This document shows, piece by piece, positions 1 through 6,717 of a stretch of 20,558 bases of DNA. The notes under the pieces are model-generated. The model had not been told where the DNA came from. It searched no databases and saw only the letters and a program-made list of their open reading frames with translations. Each line of letters opens with the position of its first letter. Position 1 is the stretch's first letter. The position numbers and the translations under genes are program-made. Source of the stretch: JAANXG01 sp049583715 (lineage in GTDB: Bacteria > Pseudomonadota > Gammaproteobacteria > Arenicellales > JAANXG01). The stretch covers positions 1-20,558 of the forward strand of contig JBAUWJ010000192.1 in the NCBI GenBank assembly GCA_049583715.1, given 5' to 3'.

Positions 1-109
1 GCCCCGGCACCGCCGCCGCCACACCCAGCGCCGACGCCCGCGCCATGAACTCCCGCCGGCTGATCCGGCCCTCTCTCAACATCTGTCGCAGTCGATTGAT
101 CTCGGACAT
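1..109 (-). CDS. N-terminus of a Tat-exported protein, probably an ABC transporter substrate-binding protein (partial)
   Basis: Only the first 36 codons are present; the gene runs off the left edge. Translation from the ATG at 109 gives a short polar start followed by a twin-arginine motif, S17-R-R-E-F-M22, and then a weakly hydrophobic Ala/Gly/Val stretch. This is the layout of a Tat signal peptide, so the product is likely exported folded to the periplasm. The start is well supported by a purine-rich AGGAGGAG a few bases upstream on the minus strand. From memory, the order of a charged helix, then SRREFM, then an Ala-rich stretch is common in solute-binding proteins of peptide/opine-type ABC transporters, but the mature domain is not visible. 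It is divergent from the LysR gene at 782, which could regulate it. Another Tat-dependent periplasmic enzyme cannot be excluded. Confidence 0.7.
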   Translation of the reverse strand, partial: MSEINRLRQMLREGRISRREFMARASALGVAAAVPG

Positions 110-781
110 GGGTTCTCCTCCTGCCCCTTTCTGGGCATCGTGGTCAATATGCGTAGCGTTCTATTCTCTTTTCCACCGGCCTTGGAAAGGCTCCCTTTTC
201 ATTATGATGACCTGAGCAATTCGGACCAGGGGACAATTCAAGCCAGGTCGGGATTGCAGGAATAGCCGGCGCTGCCAAGTTCGCGGGGCTCGACCAAGCA
301 ACCGGTTCAGCTCATTACTGGTCGCAAGCGACGTTCAAGATCATGGCACCCGCATTGCATTCGCTCTATTTGAACGAACGCGTCAAATTACAAGCACTAC
401 CGTTCGTCCCATCTTGATCTGCGGCGACCGGGAGTTGCCCTCCAGCGACAATGAAATCAACGCTTCATTCATTGGCCCTGTCGCCTCCTTGTTTCCTTCG
501 ATGCACTGTGCTCCGGTATCGATTCGGGCGCAAACGACGAATTTGGGTGCATAGCCTTAGCACGGCTAATCAAGGCCTTGGACCGCGCCGCAGGACCCGT
601 GTCGGGGCCGATGACGCAGGGCGGGAGGGCACAGAAGGTGGCTGCCATGGCGACCCTTGCTGGACGTCGACGGAATCGTCAGGGAAGGGACGAGCGTTTC
701 CCGGCGTCGCTTGCAGTTCCGGCTCGGGAAAACTTGGGGTAAGCTTCGAGACTTAACTCAACTAATGAGGGAGTCGGCCTT
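110..781. other. 672-bp intergenic region without a convincing gene
   Basis: This gap separates the Tat-protein gene (-) from the LysR gene (+) and should hold both promoters. Its base composition looks less GC-rich than the flanking genes, especially in 130-500. The longest ATG-initiated frame, 451-756 (+), encodes an Arg/Cys/Ser-rich peptide with no recognisable domain and no good ribosome binding site, so I do not call it. Protein-like open stretches appear in successive forward frames: about 216-418, about 385-550, and about 450-741. That pattern could mark a decayed, frameshifted gene, but I could not identify a parent family. Confidence 0.4.
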
Positions 782-1723
782 GTGACGCGTCGTCTTCCGC
801 CGGTTCACTGGTTGCAGGCGTTTGACGCCGCTGCGCGGCACATGAGCTTCACCGAAGCCGCGCGCGAGCTCAGTGTCACGCAATCGGCAGTGAGCCAGCG
901 AATCAAGCTGCTGGAGCACCGGCTCGGACAACCCCTGTTCGTGCGGCACGCCCGCAGCCTGGAGCTCACCGAAGCCGGGCGCGCCTATGCACCCACCGTG
1001 CAAAAGGCCTTCGAGCGCCTCGGACTCGCGACCGACGAAGTGTTCGGACCGGCCGGGGACGAGCCCTGCACCATACGCAGCACTGCGGGCTTCATGCTTT
1101 TCTGGTTGAGCCCGCGCCTCGACCGGTTCAGGACCCGTTATCCGAATATCACCCTGCGGTTGACGACGACCGTCTGGGACGCGGACTTCACCCTCGAGGG
1201 GGCGGACCTCGAGATCCGCTATGGTTGGGGCGACTGGCGGGATGCATCCAGCCGCCGGCTGACGTGGGAGCAGGCGTTCCCCGTCTGTACGCCGGAGTTG
1301 GCGGCGCGCTTGAAGAGCCCCGGTGATCTCGCCGCCGAGACGCTGCTGCACGTCGTGGGATTCGAAACCGGCTGGCCGCACTGGCTGGCGCAGGCCGGGG
1401 CGCCGGAGGTCTTGGACTCGGCGCGGGCGATACTCTGCGATACTACGGTGGTAGTCATGGACCTCGCCAGGCGGGCGGAAGGCGTGGGTCTGGTGCGCAG
1501 CAGCTTCGCGGGCGATGCGCTGGCGGCGGGTGAGCTGGCCGTGCCTTTCGAGCAGGTGCTGGCGCTGGAGGAGGCCTTTTATCTCGTCCAGCCCCGAACG
1601 CGCGCCCTGCGTCCGGAGGCCGCGGCGTTCCGGGACTGGCTGTTCGAGGAGGCCGACGCGGCGAACGCCGAATGCCGGGCTCAGTCTTGGGTGGATGATT
1701 CGGAGTCGCGGCGCAGGGGTTGA
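782..1723 (+). CDS. LysR-type transcriptional regulator, GcvA-like
   Basis: The 313-residue product is a full-length LysR regulator. Residues about 6-65 form the N-terminal winged helix-turn-helix, with the usual order: a FDAAARHMSFTEAA segment, a SVTQSAVSQRI recognition helix, then LLEHRLGQPLFVR. Residues about 90-300 are the periplasmic-binding-like co-inducer domain. The overall pattern resembles the GcvA subgroup. Translation starts at GTG (782), with GAGGGA about 10 bases upstream. The gene converges on betC and overlaps its 3' end by 43 bp (1681-1723). The Tat-protein gene lies divergently upstream, the classical position of a LysR target. Choline-sulfate utilisation genes often have a neighbouring LysR regulator, so control of betC or of the transporter is plausible but inferred. 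The effector is unknown. Confidence 0.9.
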   Translation: MTRRLPPVHWLQAFDAAARHMSFTEAARELSVTQSAVSQRIKLLEHRLGQPLFVRHARSLELTEAGRAYAPTVQKAFERLGLATDEVFGPAGDEPCTIRSTAGFMLFWLSPRLDRFRTRYPNITLRLTTTVWDADFTLEGADLEIRYGWGDWRDASSRRLTWEQAFPVCTPELAARLKSPGDLAAETLLHVVGFETGWPHWLAQAGAPEVLDSARAILCDTTVVVMDLARRAEGVGLVRSSFAGDALAAGELAVPFEQVLALEEAFYLVQPRTRALRPEAAAFRDWLFEEADAANAECRAQSWVDDSESRRRG

Positions 1724-3264
1724 GGATAAGGCGGCACGGGGAATCGCGCCTTCGCCTCCACCTCGTTCAGGTCCAAGTGGTTGCGCATGAAGCGGTTGGC
1801 GGCGTCGCCGGGTGGCTCGTAGTCCCACGGGGTCTGCCGTCCGGTCATCAGCGCGCGGCTCACGAGGCGGCGCCGGTGCTGGCTCGCGATGACCGCCTCA
1901 CGCAGGGCCGCGAGGTCCCAGCGATCGGAGATCTCCCGCGCGAACCGCGACGCCGGCTCCGTACAGGCAGGGTCTTCGGCGAGATTGCATAGCTCGTCGG
2001 GGTCCCCCTCCAGATCGAATAGCTGGGGTGGATCGGCGTCACAGTGCACGTACTTGTATCGCCCCCGCCGGATCATGATCAACGGGGCCACCGTGCCTTC
2101 GCCCATGTATTCCCCGTAGACCGTGCGTTCCTCCTCGTGCGACAGCAACGGCAGGAGGCTGTGGCCATCCAGTGGTGCCGCCAGGGCGTCTTCCTCGCGG
2201 CCGTCGGTGGCAATACCGAGCAGCGTCGGCAGAACGTCGAGCAGGGAAACCGGCGTCTTCACCCGGCCCCCTCCCTCGCCAGGGAGGCGAAGCAGGAGAG
2301 GGACGCGGGCCGACCACTCGAAGAACGACATCTTGTACCACAGCCCCCGCTCTCCGACCATGTCGCCGTGATCCGAGGTCAGCAGCACGGCGGTGCGGTC
2401 CATCTGCCCGGTCTCCTCCAGGGTCCGCAGCAGGGCGCCGATCCAGTCGTCGAGGTAGGCGATGTTCGCGAAGTAGGCATGCCGCGCGTTGCGGACGTCA
2501 TCCTCGCCGATGTCGTACTGCTCCGTCGCGGCGGCCTTGTAGAGGCGCCGGCTGTGTGGATCGAGATCCTCGAAAGGCATGGCGGGCACGGTGGGCATCT
2601 CGATCTCGTCGGGGCGGTATCGATCCCAGTACCGCCGCCGCGCGGCGTAGGGGTCGTGGGGATGGGTGAAGGAGGTCACCAGGCAGAATGGGCGTCCGGA
2701 TCCACCGCCGCGAGCCAGGTCATAGAGCTTCTGCACGGCGCGATGCCCCGTCTCGTCATCGAACTCGAGCTGGTTGGTGTACTCGGCGACGCCCGCCTGC
2801 TTGACGGACAGCATGTTGTGCATCCACCAGTCGAAGCGCTTGTCCGGGTGCTCCGCGTCCGGCGTCCAGCCGAAATCCGCCGGGTAGATGTCCGTCGTGA
2901 GGCGCGACTCGAAGCCATGGAGCTGGTCGGCGCCGATGAAATGCATTTTTCCGCTCAGGATCGTGTCGTAGCCGCGCAGCCGCAGGTAATGGGCAAAGGT
3001 CGGAGTCTCGGAGTGGAACTCCGCCGCGTTGTCGTAGGCGCCGATCCGGGAAGGGAGCTGACCGGACATGAACAGAAATCGGGCGGGCGCGCACAAGGGG
3101 CTGTTGCTGTAAGCGTTGAGGAAGACCGTGCCTTCCTCCGCCAGACGGTCGAGGTTCGGGGTCCTCGCCGTGTGCCCTCCGTATTGGCGCAGGGCTTTCG
3201 CCGATAGCTGATCCATCATGATCACGAGGATGTTGGGAAGCGTGCGGCGGGCCGTTGCTGTCAT
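1681..3264 (-). CDS. betC: Choline-sulfatase
   Basis: The 527-residue protein belongs to the formylglycine-dependent type I sulfatases. The N-terminus PNILVIMMDQ carries the metal-binding D18-Q19. The sulfatase signature is C58-A-P-A-R62, where C58 would be converted to formylglycine. Further conserved pieces are SGKMHF, HPHDPY and TSDHGDMVGE. The C-terminal tail with TPWDYEP, FMRNHLDLNEVEA and ARFP is typical of BetC-type choline sulfatases, and the length fits that family (about 500-530). The reaction would be choline-O-sulfate to choline plus sulfate in the cytoplasm, supplying choline for betaine synthesis or sulfur. I start at ATG 3264, where sulfatase similarity begins; the frame stays open to 3402 but the added residues look noncoding. 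No betA, betB or betI is in view. The last 43 bp overlap the LysR gene. Confidence 0.85.
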   Translation of the reverse strand: MTATARRTLPNILVIMMDQLSAKALRQYGGHTARTPNLDRLAEEGTVFLNAYSNSPLCAPARFLFMSGQLPSRIGAYDNAAEFHSETPTFAHYLRLRGYDTILSGKMHFIGADQLHGFESRLTTDIYPADFGWTPDAEHPDKRFDWWMHNMLSVKQAGVAEYTNQLEFDDETGHRAVQKLYDLARGGGSGRPFCLVTSFTHPHDPYAARRRYWDRYRPDEIEMPTVPAMPFEDLDPHSRRLYKAAATEQYDIGEDDVRNARHAYFANIAYLDDWIGALLRTLEETGQMDRTAVLLTSDHGDMVGERGLWYKMSFFEWSARVPLLLRLPGEGGGRVKTPVSLLDVLPTLLGIATDGREEDALAAPLDGHSLLPLLSHEEERTVYGEYMGEGTVAPLIMIRRGRYKYVHCDADPPQLFDLEGDPDELCNLAEDPACTEPASRFAREISDRWDLAALREAVIASQHRRRLVSRALMTGRQTPWDYEPPGDAANRFMRNHLDLNEVEAKARFPVPPYPQPLRRDSESSTQD

Positions 3265-3534
3265 GTTGGATTCCGGGCGGCGATGGGTTTGGAAAGGTGA
3301 GTGGGCGTCGGTCCCTGGGGAGGCGGTCCGCCCCCGGACTCGCCTCAATCTGCCCGGCGCCGCGACGACCTGCAAACGAGTTTTCCTGGTGCTGAGCCAC
3401 AACGCGGCTAATACCGGCCGGCTGATACTCCCCGTGCAGTCGCGCGCGCGCCTCGACCGCCGAGCCCTCTCGTCAAAGACGTGTCCGGGCTGGTGGTATG
3501 ATCATCACTCGAGCTCGCTGTCGACATCCCCACT
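3265..3534. promoter_or_regulatory. Divergent intergenic region between betC and the aminotransferase-BKACE operon
   Basis: This 270-bp gap must carry promoters for betC (-) and for the operon starting at 3535 (+). On the plus strand, TGGTATGAT at 3494-3502 matches an extended -10 element (TGn followed by TATGAT) and would start transcription about 25 bases before the ATG. No convincing -35 is present at the usual distance. The aminotransferase lacks a strong Shine-Dalgarno sequence, which fits a short leader. I saw no clear promoter for betC. These are consensus matches by eye only. Confidence 0.35.
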
Positions 3535-4869
3535 ATGAATCACGTCTTTTACAGGCACACGAGAATGCAGCCGTCGAGGGCTGTCCGCGGCGACGGCCCA
3601 TATGTCATCGACGAGAACGGCAGGCGCTATCTCGATGCGTCCGGCGGGGCCGCGGTCTCGTGCCTCGGGCACAGCCAGGCGGACGTCATCCAGGCCATCA
3701 AGAAGCAGGTCGACGCGATTCCGTACGCCCACACGGCTTTCTTCACCACCGAAGCGGCGGAGTCCCTGGCGGACTTCCTGTGCGAGCGTGCCCGTTGTCT
3801 CGAGCGCGTGTACTTCGTGTCGGGGGGGTCGGAGGCGGTGGAGGCGGGGCTCAAGCTCGCGCGGCAGTATTACCTGGAGCGGGGAGAGCCAGGGCGGCGG
3901 CATTTCATCGCCCGGCGGCAGAGCTACCACGGCAACACCCTCGGCGCCTTGTCGGTGGGCGGCAACCAGTGGCGTCGGGCCCCGTTCGAGCCGGTGCTGA
4001 TCGAGGCCCACCACATCTCACCCTGCTACGCGTACCGCGACAGGCTGCCCACCGAGGACCTCGAGGCCTACGGACGCCGGGTCGCCGACGAGCTGGAAAC
4101 CAGGATCCTGGAGCTGGGTCCGAAGACCGTTCTGGCGTTCATCGCCGAGCCCGTGGTGGGCGCCACCGCCGGCGCAGTGCCGCCGGTGCCGGGCTACTTC
4201 AAGCGCATCCGCGAGATCTGCACCCGATACGATGTCCTGCTGATGCTGGACGAGGTGATGTGTGGCATGGGGCGAACGGGAACCCTGTTCGCCTACGAGC
4301 AGGAAGGCATCGAGCCGGACATGGTGGCCATCGCCAAGGGCCTCGGCGCGGGATACCAGCCCATTGGGGCGCTGATGGTGAGCGGGCGCATTTACGAGGC
4401 CATCGCCGGCGGCACCGGCTTCTTCCAGCACGGCCACACCTACATGGGGCACCCGACCGCGTGCGCCGCGGCGCTGGCGGTGCAGCGCGTCATCGAGCGG
4501 GACGGGCTGCTCCGGAACGTACAGCAGATGGGGGAGCGCCTGCGCACTGGTCTCGAGCGGCGCTTCGCCGGGCACCCCAACGTTGGCGATATCCGCGGCC
4601 GGGGGCTGTTCTACGGCCTGGAGCTGGTGGCGGACCGGGACGCCAAGACACCTTTCGCTCCGGGGACCCAGATCCACGCCGTATTCAAGAGCCGTGCCAT
4701 GGACCATGGGCTGATCACCTATCCCATGAGCGGCACCATCAACGGCCGCGAGGGCCATCACATCCTGCTGGCGCCACCGTATATCATCGACGATTCGCAC
4801 GTCGCCGAGATCCTCGACAAGCTGGAGCTTGCCTTGAACGAGGCGATCGAGAGCGTGCAGCAGGCCTGA
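3535..4869 (+). CDS. Class III (omega) PLP-dependent aminotransferase, first gene of the aminotransferase-BKACE operon
   Basis: The 444-residue protein is a fold-type I class III aminotransferase of normal length. The N-terminus (MNHVFYRHTR, then DENGRRYLDASGGAAVSCLGH) is typical of the family. The cofactor phosphate-binding loop is SGGSEAVE near residues 99-106, the PLP pyridine-binding aspartate is D239 in LMLDEVMCGMGRTG, and the Schiff-base lysine is K268 in AIAKGLGAGYQP. The start at 3535 fits the family's usual N-terminus, although the ribosome binding site is weak. The stop codon overlaps the start of the BKACE gene by one base (TGATG), indicating translational coupling. The pairing suggests that the aminotransferase converts an amino acid with a beta-amino group, or an omega-amine, into a keto acid for the next enzyme. 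The substrate cannot be read from sequence. Confidence 0.92.
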   Translation: MNHVFYRHTRMQPSRAVRGDGPYVIDENGRRYLDASGGAAVSCLGHSQADVIQAIKKQVDAIPYAHTAFFTTEAAESLADFLCERARCLERVYFVSGGSEAVEAGLKLARQYYLERGEPGRRHFIARRQSYHGNTLGALSVGGNQWRRAPFEPVLIEAHHISPCYAYRDRLPTEDLEAYGRRVADELETRILELGPKTVLAFIAEPVVGATAGAVPPVPGYFKRIREICTRYDVLLMLDEVMCGMGRTGTLFAYEQEGIEPDMVAIAKGLGAGYQPIGALMVSGRIYEAIAGGTGFFQHGHTYMGHPTACAAALAVQRVIERDGLLRNVQQMGERLRTGLERRFAGHPNVGDIRGRGLFYGLELVADRDAKTPFAPGTQIHAVFKSRAMDHGLITYPMSGTINGREGHHILLAPPYIIDDSHVAEILDKLELALNEAIESVQQA

Positions 4870-5684
4870 TGGATCCGGAGCCCCTGATCCTCACGGTGGC
4901 GCCCAACGGCGCCTACAAGACGAAAGCCGACCACCCGGCCCTGCCCGTGACGCCGGATGAGCTTGCCGCCACGGCGGCAAGCTGCCTGGACGCCGGAGCC
5001 GCCATGATCCATCTGCACGTCCGGGATGAGAACGGCGGCCACACGCTGGCCCCGGGTGCCTACAGGAGCGCGATCGACGCCATCCGTGGGGCGGTCGGCG
5101 ACAGGCTCGTGATCCAGGCGACCAGCGAGTCGGCCCGGGTTTACGGGCCGGAGCAGCAGATGCAGGCGATTCGCGAGCTGCGCCCGGAGTCGGTATCTCT
5201 GGCGCTCAGGGAACTGATTCCGGAAGAGGGGTACGAGCCGCTCGCCTGCGACTTCTTTCGATGGCTGGAAAGCCAGGGCTGCATCACCCAGTACATTCTC
5301 TACTCCGACGCGGAAGTCGCCTGGTATCGCGCGCTGGCCGGGCGAGCCGTGATTCCCGACTCACCGCACTGGCTGCTGTTCGTGCTCGGGCGCTACACCA
5401 GCGGTCAGCAGTCCCGGCCGACCGATTTGCTGCCCTTTCTGGTCGAGCCTCCCGACCGGCCCTGGAGCATCTGCGCCTTCGGCAGTAGCGAGCACGCTTG
5501 CGCCGTAGCCGCCGCGGCCCTGGGCGGCCACGTCAGGGTGGGGTTCGAAAACAATCTCTACCTGAAAGAGGGCTCGACGGCTTCCCGCAATGCCGAGCTG
5601 GTTGCGCAGGCGGCGGATGCCGCCAGGATGCTGAACCGGCCACTGATGGACGCCGACGGCCTGCGGCAGCTATTTGCCGCCTAG
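4869..5684 (+). CDS. Beta-keto acid cleavage enzyme (BKACE, DUF849 family)
   Basis: The 271-residue protein has the hallmarks of the zinc-dependent BKACE/DUF849 family, whose members include Kce of lysine fermentation and the dehydrocarnitine cleavage enzyme. It opens with LILTVAPNGAYKTKADHPALP. The metal-binding pair is H48-x-H50 in MIHLHVRDENGGH, and the C-terminal conserved motif is HVRVGFENNLYL. Such enzymes condense a beta-keto acid with acetyl-CoA to give acetoacetate and a new acyl-CoA. The ATG at 4869 shares its A with the upstream TGA. The frame is open upstream to 3498, but that part is an out-of-frame shadow of the aminotransferase. The TAG stop (5682-5684) lies within the CTAG at the left boundary of the MITE-like element. 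Confidence 0.88.
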   Translation: MDPEPLILTVAPNGAYKTKADHPALPVTPDELAATAASCLDAGAAMIHLHVRDENGGHTLAPGAYRSAIDAIRGAVGDRLVIQATSESARVYGPEQQMQAIRELRPESVSLALRELIPEEGYEPLACDFFRWLESQGCITQYILYSDAEVAWYRALAGRAVIPDSPHWLLFVLGRYTSGQQSRPTDLLPFLVEPPDRPWSICAFGSSEHACAVAAAALGGHVRVGFENNLYLKEGSTASRNAELVAQAADAARMLNRPLMDADGLRQLFAA

Positions 5685-5821
5685 GGGGAACTCTGATTAA
5701 TCGTTTACGTTGTCATTGCGAGCGCAGCGAAGCAATCCAGGATGCCTGCCATTGCACGCCTTCTGGATTGCTTCGTCGCGTCGCTCCTCGCAATGACAGC
5801 ATTAGTCAGAGCTTCCCCTAG
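5681..5821 (+). mobile_element. MITE-like hairpin element, copy 1, bounded by CTAG
   Basis: This 141-bp noncoding element is bounded by CTAG at 5681-5684 and 5818-5821. Inside are imperfect terminal inverted repeats: left GGGGAACTCTGATTAAT, right (reverse complement) GGGAAGCTCTGACTAAT. Next comes a longer internal inverted repeat running from TGTCATTGCGAG to GAAGCAATCCAG, mirrored by CTGGATTGCTTCG and CTCGCAATGACA. The transcript could fold into one long hairpin. The internal ATTGCGAG/GAAGCAATCC block is a dispersed repeat type I recall from many bacterial genomes. The CTAG boundaries match the YTAR-type 4-bp target duplications of some IS5-family elements, so a nonautonomous IS5-type MITE is my best inference. 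Both boundary CTAGs contain stop codons of the flanking genes. A second copy, inverted, lies at 20186-20325. Confidence 0.8.
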
Positions 5822-6339
5822 TCCCGGGGCTTCGTCTCCAGGCGCCTCAGTATCGCCGCGGCGTCGTCCGCTTCCTGCCAGGTGGCGATCCGGGTGATGA
5901 TCGCCAACGCCACGCCGTGGGCCGCGCCCAGATACGAGGCGAGAGCGCTCAATTCGGACTCCACCTTGCCGACAAAGCGGCGGGCGCCGGAATCGTCGGT
6001 CTCGGGAAGCACCAGGAGAAACTCCTCGTCGTCCCATACGCCCGCATAATCCGTGTTGCGCATACTGTCGGCGAGCCGGTTCGCCAACTGCAGGCGGATA
6101 TCGGGTCCGGCGGTAGCGAGACCCAGCACGCGGACGAGAACGCAGGACAGGGGATTCCCGTAGCGGGTGGTGCGGGCGACCTCGCTCATCAGGGCGCGGT
6201 AGATCCTGCCGGAAGTGAGCAACCCGGTTTCGCTGTCCCGGTCGCGCAGCTCTCGAAGCAGGGAGGCCTCGCCTTCACGGCTCTTGGATACGGTGTTCAT
6301 ACGCCTAGTGTACGCGTTCTCCGGCGGCTGGCTTTCCAT
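5818..6339 (-). CDS. Degenerate GGDEF-domain protein, probably catalytically inactive
   Basis: The 173-residue protein resembles a stand-alone GGDEF domain. It has the DSETGLLTSGRIYRALMSE opening (cf. D.LTGL.NR..F), TRYGNPLSCVLVRV, and ADSMRNTDYAGVWDDEEFLLVLPETD. At the active-site hairpin the sequence reads D-D-E-E-F instead of GG[D/E]EF, and the metal-binding LxDxDxFKxxND segment is replaced by LVRVLGLATAGPD. Diguanylate cyclase activity is therefore unlikely; a protein-interaction or ligand-sensing role is possible. No membrane or sensor domain is present. I use ATG 6339 because AGGA lies 8 bases upstream; ATG 6300 (160 residues) is an alternative. The stop TAG (5820-5818) is part of the right boundary CTAG of the adjacent MITE. 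Confidence 0.75.
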   Translation of the reverse strand: MESQPPENAYTRRMNTVSKSREGEASLLRELRDRDSETGLLTSGRIYRALMSEVARTTRYGNPLSCVLVRVLGLATAGPDIRLQLANRLADSMRNTDYAGVWDDEEFLLVLPETDDSGARRFVGKVESELSALASYLGAAHGVALAIITRIATWQEADDAAAILRRLETKPRD

Positions 6340-6452
6340 CCGTCGCGTCCTGCCGGCCGCCCTTCAGCTCCTCGGGCCGGGGCGGCTATCGCGGGGGCGA
6401 ACATCAACGCGTCGACCTACGGACCAGCCTTCCTTCCCCGCGCCGTAAGCCC

Positions 6453-6475
6453 GTCGGGACGGAAACCCGACCTAC
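6453..6475 (-). repeat. REP-like palindrome at the 3' end of the MoaD-like gene
   Basis: On the minus strand this reads GTAGGTCGGG, TTTCCGT, CCCGAC: a GTCGGG/CCCGAC inverted repeat with a 7-base loop, preceded by GTAG. It belongs to the same GTRGGTCGG...CCGAC family as the palindromes near 13840, 13940, 17150, 17190, 20380, 20480 and 20530. The TAG stop of the MoaD-like gene (6474-6472) is the TAG inside GTAGG. The hairpin could act as a weak terminator or mRNA 3'-end stabiliser. Confidence 0.6.
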
Positions 6476-6717
6476 CCCCCCTTGAGCTGCGGCATCAAGG
6501 TCAGGCGGTCGTTGTCCTCGAGCTTTCGCTGCCCGCGGCTCCCGGGCGGTACGACTTCATCGTTCACGATCGCGAGCAGCTCGTCGGGGGCCTCCTCGAC
6601 GCCCAGTCTCGCCATGGCCTCGGCGACCGTCATGGCCTGTTCCGACTCGATCACGCTGCCGCCGCCCGCTCTCGCGTAGCGCTTGAGCTCGCCGCTGAGC
6701 TTGATCTCGATTCGCAT
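6472..6717 (-). CDS. MoaD/ThiS-like ubiquitin-fold sulfur carrier protein associated with AOR
   Basis: The 81-residue protein has a beta-grasp (MoaD/ThiS) pattern: MRIEIKLSGELKRY start, TVAEAMARLGV, LLAIVNDEVVPP, and NDRLTLMPQLKGG. The C-terminal Gly80-Gly81 is the diagnostic feature; in the family it is adenylated and thiocarboxylated to deliver sulfur for pyranopterin or thiazole synthesis. The ATG at 6717 overlaps the AOR stop by one base (TGATG), so the two are translationally coupled. MoaD-like genes next to aldehyde ferredoxin oxidoreductases are a recurring arrangement, consistent with a role in maturing the bis-pterin tungsten cofactor. The frame continues upstream into AOR, but the start chosen gives the complete fold. 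The stop codon lies in a REP palindrome. Confidence 0.85.
   Translation of the reverse strand: MRIEIKLSGELKRYARAGGGSVIESEQAMTVAEAMARLGVEEAPDELLAIVNDEVVPPGSRGQRKLEDNDRLTLMPQLKGG

Noticed and set aside
451..756. 101-residue plus-strand frame upstream of LysR
   Set aside because: Low-complexity, Arg/Cys/Ser-rich peptide without a ribosome binding site or any family resemblance.
2044..3207. 387-codon plus-strand frame
   Set aside because: Antisense shadow of choline sulfatase; no recognisable protein family.
3498..5684. 728-codon open frame on the plus strand
   Set aside because: Only its last 271 codons (from 4869) are the BKACE protein. The first part is an Arg/Gly-rich out-of-frame shadow of the aminotransferase, which has all its motifs in the other frame.
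5705..6037. Minus-strand frame crossing the MITE into the GGDEF gene
   Set aside because: It is out of frame with the GGDEF protein, and its end is translated repeat sequence (ATTGCGAG hairpin).
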